A stretch of DNA of 25,002 nucleotides from Actinomycetes bacterium (GTDB taxonomy: Bacteria; Actinomycetota; Actinomycetes; Actinomycetales; Microbacteriaceae), in NCBI GenBank assembly GCA_023428065.1, contig JAEYZI010000023.1, forward strand, positions 1-25,002, written 5' to 3'. Below are positions 1 to 6,438 of this stretch, piece by piece. Positions within the stretch are counted from its first letter, which is position 1; every line of letters starts with the position of its first letter. The notes under the pieces were generated by a model. The model had not been told where the DNA came from. It saw only the letters and a list, made by a program, of their open reading frames with translations, and did no database searches. A program made the position numbers and the translations under genes.

Positions 1-107
<107 letters not shown>

Positions 108-115
108 GGGGGTCG

Positions 116-121
116 AGTCTA
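116..121 (-). promoter_or_regulatory. -10 hexamer TAGACT for aspS
   Basis: Read on the minus strand, TAGACT is followed by 8 nt and then the GTG at 107. It fits the actinobacterial TANNNT -10 and leaves almost no 5' leader. Spacing is 2 nt longer than at the other leaderless-type starts in this window. Confidence 0.5.
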
Positions 122-155
122 GTCGCGGCCGACCGGGTGCCACCTGATGCCCGTT

Positions 156-226
156 CCCCCGCGGACTGGTCGCTTTCTGGCTCGATTCCGCCGAAATGGC
201 GCGGAAAAGAGACCACTCCGCGGGGG
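156..226. repeat. 71-bp imperfect palindrome between divergent genes
   Basis: The outer arms 156-171 and 211-226 are complementary at 15 of 16 positions. An inner pair, TTCCGC at 186-191 and GCGGAA at 201-206, pairs perfectly around a 9-nt loop. Comparing the 71 bp with its own reverse complement gives 27 matches out of 35 in the half-element. It nearly fills the gap between the divergent aspS and phosphotransferase starts and ends 11 bp before the latter's -10. It could be a small palindromic repeat of the REP or MITE kind, a bidirectional regulatory structure, or a structured RNA. There is no U-tract next to either arm, so it is not a standard terminator. Confidence 0.7.
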
Positions 227-237
227 CGAGGTGCCGG

Positions 238-243
238 TAGCCT
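238..243 (+). promoter_or_regulatory. -10 hexamer TAGCCT, leaderless start of the phosphotransferase
   Basis: TAGCCT is followed by exactly 6 nt (CCCGGC) and the ATG at 250. There is no purine-rich ribosome binding site, which supports leaderless translation and fixes the start. Confidence 0.55.
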
Positions 244-249
244 CCCGGC

Positions 250-1194
250 ATGGAGTGGCCCGACCCCGACGCGATCGCGCGCGTGCTCGCTCCCCTCGGC
301 GAGCTGACCCGACTCGACGTGCTCGACGGGGGCACCTTCGCGTCCGTGTGGGAGGCGGAGTTCGCCTCGGGCGACGACGCGATCGTGAAGATCGCGCCGC
401 CCGACGACGCCCCGAGCCTCCTGCTCTACGAGGAGCGGATGCTGCGCACCGAGGCGATGGTCATGCGTCTCGCCGAGGAGCGCGGCTGGCCCTACCCGCG
501 CCTGCTGCTGCTCGACACGAGCCGCGAGACGATGCCGGTCGACGTGCTCGCGATGAGCAGGATGCCGGGCGAGCGCTGGGACCTCGCCGAGCCGACGATG
601 AGCCCCGAGGCGAACGACCGCGCGAAGCGCGAGCTCGGCCGGGTGCTCGCGCGCGTGCACACGGAGGTGGGGAGCGAGTTCGGCTACCCCTCCTCGGCGA
701 CGCTGCGGGCGGCGACGTGGCCGGATGCCGTCGAGCGCATCGTCGAGAGCGTGCTCGCCGACGCCCGCCGGGCGGGCGTCCCGCTGCCGGAGGAGCGCAT
801 CCGCCGCGCGTTCGCCGAGGGCCGGGAGGCGCTCGCGGCCGTGACGGAGTCCCGCCTCGTGCACGCCGACCCGTGGCCCGGCAACGTGTTCGTCGCGCCG
901 GAGTCGGGCGAGGTGCTCGGCATGATCGACGTCGAGCGGGCGCTGTGGGCCGACCCCCTGTTCGACGTCGTCACGGGCGACGCGATGAACGTGGGCGACC
1001 CCGACCCGCGGCTCGCGGCGACGGAGGGGTTCACGCCGCAGGAGCTCGACCGCATCCGCCTGTATCGACTGTGGTTCACGACCGTCATCACGACCGAGAT
1101 CGTGCCGCGCGGATTCGAGGGCGAGTGGCTCGTCGAGTACCGCGCGCACCTCGCGCGCAACCTCGAGGCGCTGCTCGGGCAGTCGGGCGTCTAG
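250..1194 (+). CDS. APH-fold phosphotransferase family protein
   Basis: This 314-residue cytoplasmic protein has the aminoglycoside/choline kinase fold (APH family). The catalytic loop HADPWPGN at residues 205-212 gives the HxDxxxxN motif, with D207 as base and N212 as a metal ligand; D227 in IDVE is the second metal-binding Asp. The N-terminal lobe has a GGTFASVWEAEF glycine-rich strand (about 27-38) and a VKI lysine (about 47), as expected for ATP binding. It therefore probably phosphorylates a small hydroxylated molecule with ATP; the substrate cannot be read from sequence. The family includes resistance enzymes but most chromosomal members are not, and nothing here shows resistance. The start is the ATG 6 nt after TAGCCT. 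Its stop shares the four bases CTAG with the stop of the convergent nucleotidyltransferase. Confidence 0.85.
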   Translation: MEWPDPDAIARVLAPLGELTRLDVLDGGTFASVWEAEFASGDDAIVKIAPPDDAPSLLLYEERMLRTEAMVMRLAEERGWPYPRLLLLDTSRETMPVDVLAMSRMPGERWDLAEPTMSPEANDRAKRELGRVLARVHTEVGSEFGYPSSATLRAATWPDAVERIVESVLADARRAGVPLPEERIRRAFAEGREALAAVTESRLVHADPWPGNVFVAPESGEVLGMIDVERALWADPLFDVVTGDAMNVGDPDPRLAATEGFTPQELDRIRLYRLWFTTVITTEIVPRGFEGEWLVEYRAHLARNLEALLGQSGV

Positions 1195-1961
1195 TCCCAG
1201 CTGAGGCGGCGGCGGATCGCGGCCGCCCCCTCCCGGGGGAAGTCGTCGCGCGTGCCGAGCGTCTCCTCCGCGAGGTCGAGCAGCCCGCGCGCGGCGCCTT
1301 CCGCGTCGAGCCGCAGTGCGGCCTCCGCTCGTGCCGCGAGCTCGGGATGCGCGCGCTCGAAGCGGCGGTGGGGGTCGAGGGTGTCGAGCACCGCGCGGTC
1401 GCCGGGCAGCGCGGCGGCCCAGGCGCGCAGCAGGTGCTCGAGGGCCTCGCCGCGGATGTTGCGGTTCGCGGTGAGCAGCTCGCCGCGACGCGCGCGCCCC
1501 GCTCCGACGAGCAGCTTGACGAGGGCGACCCGGATCTCGGTGGCCACGTCGACCTCGCGGGCGGGGCGGGCGAGGATCTTCTGCAGTGCGGAGGCGACAT
1601 CCGCTCGGTCGAGGATCACCTCGGCGCGGTCGGCGATCCAGCTCGTGAAGGTGTCGAGGTTCGCGACGCCGAACTCCATGAGCTCCCCGTCGTCGGTCAC
1701 GACCATGAGGGCGTCCCACTGGTCGACGACCGAGAGCGCGACGCGCTCGGGGTGGGGGAGCCAGCCGAGTTCGCGCCGCAGTCGCTCCTCATGCCCCGGC
1801 TCGACGATGACGGCGATGTCGAGGTCCGACCATTCGTCGGCGCGGGCGCGATCCGCGGTCGAGCCGAAGCCGACGAGCCCGACGATCTCGGGCCGCTCGC
1901 TCGCGGACGCGACGAGCTCGCCGAGCCGCGCGGCGAACGCGGCCGAGGGGGTGGTGGTCAT
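1191..1961 (-). CDS. Nucleotidyltransferase-fold protein (ANT-like)
   Basis: The product has 256 residues. Residues 31-51 carry the pol-beta nucleotidyltransferase signature: GFGSTADRA followed by WSDLDIAV, so G33-S34 bind the nucleotide and D46/D48 the metal. The C-terminal half is helical, as in aminoglycoside adenylyltransferases, where it forms the acceptor-binding side. It likely transfers a nucleotide to a small molecule in the cytoplasm; the acceptor is unknown and a resistance role is not shown. The start is the ATG at 1961, preceded by a good GAGGAG ribosome binding site about 5 nt upstream. It is divergent from the ROK regulator, sharing an 81-bp promoter region, and convergent with the phosphotransferase, with overlapping stop codons. 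Confidence 0.85.
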   Translation of the reverse strand: MTTTPSAAFAARLGELVASASERPEIVGLVGFGSTADRARADEWSDLDIAVIVEPGHEERLRRELGWLPHPERVALSVVDQWDALMVVTDDGELMEFGVANLDTFTSWIADRAEVILDRADVASALQKILARPAREVDVATEIRVALVKLLVGAGRARRGELLTANRNIRGEALEHLLRAWAAALPGDRAVLDTLDPHRRFERAHPELAARAEAALRLDAEGAARGLLDLAEETLGTRDDFPREGAAAIRRRLSWD

Positions 1962-1977
1962 GAATGCTCCTCGGGTC

Positions 1978-2008
1978 TTGACACGGACTTCGTTGCTTGG
2001 TTTATTTA
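1978..2008 (+). promoter_or_regulatory. Promoter of the ROK-sugar operon
   Basis: A perfect -35 TTGACA at 1978-1983 is followed by 17 nt and TTTATT at 2001-2006; TATTTA at 2003-2008 is an alternative -10. This is the most consensus-like sigma-70 promoter in the window and it lies in its most AT-rich patch. The -10 is inside the palindrome at 1999-2023. Confidence 0.65.
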
Positions 2009-2023
2009 CTCCTGAAATAACCC
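1999..2023. promoter_or_regulatory. Probable ROK operator (AT-rich inverted repeat)
   Basis: GGTTTATTT (1999-2007) and AAATAACCC (2015-2023) are inverted repeats with 8 of 9 pairs and a 7-nt spacer. ROK/NagC-type regulators bind AT-rich palindromes of this general form. The site overlaps the -10 of the sugar operon and also the minus-strand -10, so a bound repressor would block both. That the adjacent ROK protein binds it is inference. Confidence 0.6.
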
Positions 2024-2031
2024 GACCGCAA
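2003..2031 (-). promoter_or_regulatory. Divergent promoter toward the nucleotidyltransferase
   Basis: On the minus strand, TTGCGG (from 2031-2026) is followed by 17 nt and TAAATA (2008-2003). The -10 falls inside the ROK-type palindrome and overlaps the -10 of the opposing promoter. The -35 is only a partial consensus match. Confidence 0.4.
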
Positions 2032-2042
2032 GAGGACCGACG

Positions 2043-3257
2043 ATGATCCGACCCGCCGCACGCACCGACGTCAACCGCTCGGCCGTGCTCGCGCACCTCG
2101 GGGCGCAGGGACCGTCCTCCCGGGCGGAGCTCGCCCGCGCCCTCGGCGTCTCGCCGGCGCTCATGACGCAGCTCACCAAGGACCTGCTCACCGACGGCCT
2201 CGTCGTCGAGCTCGACCACGAGCCCTCGCAGGGAGGTCGCCCCGCGCGCCGGCTCGGGCTCGCCCAGCAGGGCGGCTCCGCGATCGGTGTCAAGGTCGCC
2301 GCGGATCACGTCGCGTTCGTCGAGGTGGGCCTCGACGGCTCGGTGCTGCGTTCGGCGAGCGAGCGCTTCGACGCCTCGGCGACCACCATGCTCGCCGACC
2401 TCGCGAGCCTCCTCGAGCGCTTCATCGCCGGCTCCGGCTGCGCGCGGCTGCTGGGTGTGGGCGTCGGGGTACCCGGTTCCGTCGACCGCCAGGGCGACGG
2501 TGTCGTGGTGTCGCCCCAGCTCGGCTGGAACGGCATGCCCCTCGGCGAGAGCCTGCGGCGGGCGCTGCGACTGCCCGTCCTCGTCGAGAACAACGTCAAC
2601 GCCCTCGCCATGGCCGAACGGCTCTACGGCACGGGGCGTCGGCACGAGAGCTTCCTCGTCGTCACGATCGGAACCGGAGTGGGCGCCGGGATCGTGGTCG
2701 ACGGGGTCGTACTTCGCGGCGCCGCGGGCGGCGCGGGCGAGATCGGCCACACACCGGTGGTCGAGGACGGACCCGAGTGCATGTGCGGCAACCGCGGATG
2801 CCTCGAGGCGCTCATCGGCGAGGCCGCGCTCGTCCGGGAGGGCCGCACGCGCGGCATCCTCGGCGAGACGGCGGGCATGGCCGCGTTGCGCGCCGCCGCC
2901 GACGCGGGCCAGACGGATGCCACGGCGCTGTTCGGCGAGGCGGGGCACCTGCTCGGGCGCGCCCTCGCGGGCGTCGTCCACGTCCTCGACCCCGAGATCG
3001 TGATCCTGCTCGGGGAGGGCACGACGGCCTGGCCGCACTGGGCGCTCGGATTTGAGCCCGCGTTCCGCGCAGCTCTCCTTCCGGCGCGGCGCGGCGTGGG
3101 CGTCGCCGTCGAGACCTGGCAGGACGAGAGCTGGGCGCAGGGCGCCGCGGCGCTCGTGCTCGCGACCCCGTTCGACGCCGAGGGCGTCGCGGGGGAGCAG
3201 GGGCGGCTCGTGCGCGAGCGCCTCGCCGCCGGCGGGGCGGAGCGCGACGGCTCATGA
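2043..3257 (+). CDS. ROK-family transcriptional regulator
   Basis: This 404-residue protein has a winged helix-turn-helix at about residues 8-65 (SSRAELARALGVSPALMTQ is the core) followed by a ROK sugar-kinase-like domain. The ROK zinc site is visible as H236 with C246, C248 and C253 (ECMCGNRGCLEA), and a phosphate-binding IGTGVGAGIV lies near 211-220. The usual catalytic END triplet of ROK kinases reads ENN (E182-N184), so the catalytic Asp is replaced and the protein should bind a sugar without phosphorylating it. AGAGGA at 2031-2036 is the ribosome binding site. Being first in the operon and overlapping the permease start by ATGA, it likely represses its own operon until an imported sugar or breakdown product binds. 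Confidence 0.92.
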   Translation: MIRPAARTDVNRSAVLAHLGAQGPSSRAELARALGVSPALMTQLTKDLLTDGLVVELDHEPSQGGRPARRLGLAQQGGSAIGVKVAADHVAFVEVGLDGSVLRSASERFDASATTMLADLASLLERFIAGSGCARLLGVGVGVPGSVDRQGDGVVVSPQLGWNGMPLGESLRRALRLPVLVENNVNALAMAERLYGTGRRHESFLVVTIGTGVGAGIVVDGVVLRGAAGGAGEIGHTPVVEDGPECMCGNRGCLEALIGEAALVREGRTRGILGETAGMAALRAAADAGQTDATALFGEAGHLLGRALAGVVHVLDPEIVILLGEGTTAWPHWALGFEPAFRAALLPARRGVGVAVETWQDESWAQGAAALVLATPFDAEGVAGEQGRLVRERLAAGGAERDGS

Positions 3258-4201
3258 CCACGACCCTCCTGCCCGCCGAGGCGCGTGCGTCGGAGCCCCG
3301 CCTCGCGCCCGTGCGGCGCCGTCCGGGGCGATCGCGCATCCGCTACGGCCTCACGGTGCTCGCCTTCCTGCTGCCGAGCGCGATCCCGCTCGCCGCCTTC
3401 GTGGTCGTGCCGATGGTGAGCGCCGCCTGGGTGAGCCTCCACGAGTGGAACCTGCTCGCCCCGCCGCAGTTCGTCGGCCTCGACAACTACGCGAAGCTGT
3501 TGAGCGACCCCGAAACCGGCGACATCTTCCTGCACACGCTTTTCTACATCGCCGGCTACCTGCCGCTCGTCTACATCGGCGGCCTGGTCCTCGCGCTCGC
3601 GCTAAACACGCGCCTGCGCGGACGCTCCGTGCTGCGCGGCATCTACTTCCTGCCGGTCGTCTCGAGCTGGATCGTCGTCGCGCTCGTGTGGCGGTGGCTG
3701 CTGAACCCCTCGTCCGGCGCCGTCAACACGGCGCTCGGCTGGTTCGGCATCGAGGGCCCGGGCTGGTGGGCCGACCCCGCGTGGGCGATGCCGTCGATCA
3801 TCATCGCCTCGTCGTGGAAGGACCTCGGCTTCGTGATGGTCATCCTGCTCGCGGGGCTCCAGGCGATCGACCCCGAACTGCTCGATGCGGCGCGCGTCGA
3901 CGGCGCCGGATGGTGGCGCCGCCTGTTCTCGGTCGTGCTGCCCCTGCTGAGCCCGAGCACGTTCTTCGTGGTCGTGATCTCGCTCATCAACGGCTTCCAG
4001 GTGTTCGACCAGGTCTACGCGATGACGGGGGGCGGGCCGGGCGGCGCGACGCAGGTGGTCGTGCAGCAGATCTACGACCTGACCTTCCGGTACGGGGCCG
4101 CGGGAGAGGCATCCGCGCTCAGCTGGCTGCTGTTCGTCGTCGTGCTCGGGGTGACGGTCGTGCAGATCGTCGGCCAGAAGCGGTGGGTGACCTATGGCTG
4201 A
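3254..4201 (+). CDS. Sugar ABC transporter permease, MalF/LacF type
   Basis: The product has 315 residues and about six transmembrane segments, the first at about 34-56 after a basic cytoplasmic tail. The permease EAA loop, which contacts the ATPase, is at about 211-236 (DAARVDGAGWWRRLF, then VLPLL). It belongs to the CUT1 oligosaccharide importer class. The start ATG overlaps the ROK stop as ATGA, giving translational coupling. It pairs with the next permease to form the membrane channel. A possible alternative start is not obvious. Substrate is inferred from neighbours: an oligosaccharide later cut by the GH15 and GH31 enzymes. Confidence 0.93.
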   Translation: MTTTLLPAEARASEPRLAPVRRRPGRSRIRYGLTVLAFLLPSAIPLAAFVVVPMVSAAWVSLHEWNLLAPPQFVGLDNYAKLLSDPETGDIFLHTLFYIAGYLPLVYIGGLVLALALNTRLRGRSVLRGIYFLPVVSSWIVVALVWRWLLNPSSGAVNTALGWFGIEGPGWWADPAWAMPSIIIASSWKDLGFVMVILLAGLQAIDPELLDAARVDGAGWWRRLFSVVLPLLSPSTFFVVVISLINGFQVFDQVYAMTGGGPGGATQVVVQQIYDLTFRYGAAGEASALSWLLFVVVLGVTVVQIVGQKRWVTYG

Positions 4202-5048
4202 GACGACTCTCGACCGCGGCAGACGGATGCGACCCTCCGGTCTCGTGGGCACCGTCGCCCTCCACGCCGTGGTGATCGTCGGCGCGGTCGCGATGTTCTT
4301 CCCGTTCCTGTGGACGATCGTGACCTCGCTCACCCCCGGCGCGGGTCTCACGCACACGCCCGCGCTCATCCCGAGCGACCCCTCGCTCGAGGCGTACGGG
4401 CGCCTCTTCGCGGAGCGCCCCTTCGGTCGCATCATCCTCAACAGCCTCGGGATCGCCGTCGCGACCACCGTCGCCCAGCTGCTCACGAGTGCGACCGCGG
4501 CCTACGCCTTCAGCCGTCTCCCGTTCCGCGGACGGGGGGTCGTCTTCGCCGTCTACCTCGCGACGATGATGATCCCACTGCAGGTGCTCATCGTTCCGCT
4601 CTTCGTCGAGCTGAAGGCGCTCGGACTCGTCAACACCTACCTCGGCGCGCTCCTGCCGACCCTCGCGAGCGCGTTCGGCATCTTCCTGCTGCGCCAGGCG
4701 GTGCATCAGGTGCCGCGCGAGCTCGACGAGGCCGCGACGCTCGACGGCGCGGGCCATTTCCGGATCTTCTGGCAGGTCATCCTGCCCAACATCCGACCCG
4801 CTCTCGCGACGCTCACGGTGTTCGCGTTCATGGGCAGCTGGAACAGCTTCCTGTGGCCGCTCGTCATCCTCCGCGCGCCCGAGCTGCAGACCCTGCCGGT
4901 GGCCCTCGCCGGACTGCAGGGTCAGCACACCACGCAATGGGACATCGTCATGGCCGGCTCGGTCGTGAGCGTCCTGCCCATGCTCGCCCTCTACGTCTTC
5001 GCACAGAAGTACGTGATCCAGGGCGTCGCCAACTCCGGGCTCAAGTGA
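4194..5048 (+). CDS. Sugar ABC transporter permease, MalG type
   Basis: The product has 284 residues and six predicted membrane segments; the first is at about 20-44. The EAA loop is at about 176-202 (ELDEAATLDGAGHF, then VILPNIRPAL), a very good match to MalG-type CUT1 permeases. Its ATG lies 8 nt inside the previous gene, so the two permeases are made together and should form a heterodimer in the cytoplasmic membrane. No nucleotide-binding subunit follows; the importer must be energised by an ATPase encoded elsewhere, as with MsiK in other actinobacteria. Confidence 0.93.
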   Translation: MAETTLDRGRRMRPSGLVGTVALHAVVIVGAVAMFFPFLWTIVTSLTPGAGLTHTPALIPSDPSLEAYGRLFAERPFGRIILNSLGIAVATTVAQLLTSATAAYAFSRLPFRGRGVVFAVYLATMMIPLQVLIVPLFVELKALGLVNTYLGALLPTLASAFGIFLLRQAVHQVPRELDEAATLDGAGHFRIFWQVILPNIRPALATLTVFAFMGSWNSFLWPLVILRAPELQTLPVALAGLQGQHTTQWDIVMAGSVVSVLPMLALYVFAQKYVIQGVANSGLK

Positions 5049-5089
5049 GCCCGGTCGCCCACACACCACCCCGCATTCCATCCACACAG

Positions 5090-5095
5090 AAGGAG
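5090..5095 (+). promoter_or_regulatory. Strong ribosome binding site of the binding-protein gene
   Basis: AAGGAG sits 8 nt before the ATG at 5104. It is the strongest Shine-Dalgarno in the operon and, with the 55-bp gap, would allow the binding protein to be made in excess over the permeases. Confidence 0.7.
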
Positions 5096-5103
5096 ACAGG
5101 CAC

Positions 5104-6345
5104 ATGAAGCGCCTTCCCATGGCCGTCGGCATCGTCGCCGTCGGCGCGATCGCCCTCGCGGGCTGCTCGGCGGCGTCCGGAGAGGACGGCACGCCCGTCA
5201 CGATCACGTACACGAACTTCATCTCCAACGGAGGCAACGAGGAGAACCTGCAGAAGATCGTGGACGCCTTCGAGAAGGCGAACCCCGGCATCGACGTCGA
5301 GGTCACGACCCTCCCGTACGGCGACTACTTCACCGCCCTGCAGACCGACCTGGCGGCCGGCACGCAGAGCGACGTGTTCGACATCGAGTACGCGAACTAC
5401 GCCGACTTCCAGGCGAACGGCGTGCTCGCGCCGCTCACGGTCGCCGACCCCTCGGTGTACCGCGCGTCGGTGCTCGAGGCGTACCAGACCGACGGCACCC
5501 AGTACGCGCTGCCGAGTTCGTTCTCGGACGTGGTGCTCTACTACAACAAGGAGCTCTTCGACGCCGCCGGCATCGAGTACCCCTCGGCCGACTGGACCTG
5601 GGAGGACGAGCGGGCCGCGGCCGAGGCGCTCACCGATCAGGCTGCCGGCGTCTGGGGCGACCACCAGCCGGTGAGCTTCCACGAGTACTACAAGGCGCTC
5701 GCCCAGAACGGCGGCGAGTTCCTGAACGAGGACCGCACCGCCGTCGCGTTCAACTCGCCGGAGGGCATCGAGGCCGCCAAGTGGCTCGTCGAGAAGAGTG
5801 GCACCGTGATGCCGACGATCGAGCAGGGTCAGGGCACCCCCGACTTCGACACCAACCTCTTCAAGGAGGGCAAGCTGGCGATGCTCCACACGGGCATCTG
5901 GGTGTTCGGCGCCGTCGCCGACGTGCCGTTCGAGTGGGACATCGCGGTCGAGCCCGGCAACGTCCGTCAGGCGAGCGCCGTCTTCTCGAACGCCGTGGGC
6001 GTGAGCGCGAGCTCGAAGAACATCGAGGCTGCGACGAAGTGGGTCGAGTTCCTCACCTCCTCCGACACGATGATCGACGTCCGCCTCGACAGCGGCTGGG
6101 AGCTGCCCCCGATCTCCGACGAGGCCAAGCTCGCGGTCTACCTGGAGAAGGGCACCCCGGCGAACCGCCAGGCGGTGTTCGACTCGCTCGAGGGCATCGC
6201 GTTGCCGCCCGTCGCGAAGACGGGTCAGGCCGAGATGCAGGACATCATGACCGAGGAGCTCGTCGAGGCGCAGGCCGGCCGCAAGACGGTCGAGGAGGCC
6301 CTCGCGAGCGCCGAGGAGCGCATCAACGCCGTCATCGGCGGCTGA
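5104..6345 (+). CDS. Sugar-binding lipoprotein of ABC transporter
   Basis: This 413-residue extracellular solute-binding protein (family 1, MalE-like) has a lipoprotein signal: a short basic start, a hydrophobic stretch and the lipobox LAGC ending at C21, the lipidated residue. Mature features typical of the family follow: VTITYTNF at the first strand, a DVFDIEYANYADFQANGVL segment (about 97-115) and YALPSSFSDVVLYYNKELFDAAGI (first half at about 137-150) forming the hinge region. It would hold the oligosaccharide at the outer face of the membrane and pass it to the two upstream permeases. It has its own strong ribosome binding site. Substrate specificity is not readable from sequence. Confidence 0.93.
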   Translation: MKRLPMAVGIVAVGAIALAGCSAASGEDGTPVTITYTNFISNGGNEENLQKIVDAFEKANPGIDVEVTTLPYGDYFTALQTDLAAGTQSDVFDIEYANYADFQANGVLAPLTVADPSVYRASVLEAYQTDGTQYALPSSFSDVVLYYNKELFDAAGIEYPSADWTWEDERAAAEALTDQAAGVWGDHQPVSFHEYYKALAQNGGEFLNEDRTAVAFNSPEGIEAAKWLVEKSGTVMPTIEQGQGTPDFDTNLFKEGKLAMLHTGIWVFGAVADVPFEWDIAVEPGNVRQASAVFSNAVGVSASSKNIEAATKWVEFLTSSDTMIDVRLDSGWELPPISDEAKLAVYLEKGTPANRQAVFDSLEGIALPPVAKTGQAEMQDIMTEELVEAQAGRKTVEEALASAEERINAVIGG

Positions 6346-6349
6346 CCCC

Positions 6350-6385
6350 GCGCGGCCCGGGCGGACGCATCCGTCCGGGCCGCGC
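6350..6385 (+). other. Intercistronic GC-rich hairpin after the binding-protein gene
   Basis: GCGCGGCCC (6350-6358) pairs with GGGCCGCGC (6377-6385), and GGACG (6363-6367) with CGTCC (6372-6376) around a CATC loop; a 4-nt bulge separates the two stems. No U-tract follows. Hairpins at this place often stabilise the upstream binding-protein message or partly stop transcription, lowering expression of the downstream hydrolases. Either role is inference. Confidence 0.6.
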
Positions 6386-6438
6386 CCCCGACATCACCCA
6401 TCGCCCGACGCGCCCACCCGTCTCTTCCGAGGAACCCC

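Noticed and set aside
250..1961. Antibiotic-resistance cassette (APH plus ANT)
   Set aside because: The folds match but the genes are convergent with different control, native base composition and no mobile element. Both families are mostly housekeeping, so resistance is not supported.
147..2015. 622-codon plus-strand open frame across the phosphotransferase and nucleotidyltransferase
   Set aside because: Arg/Ala-rich shadow of two well-supported genes; no family motif.
1191..3038. 615-codon minus-strand frame extending upstream of the nucleotidyltransferase
   Set aside because: Only the part from the ATG at 1961, with its ribosome binding site, is a real protein; the extension is antisense to the ROK gene.
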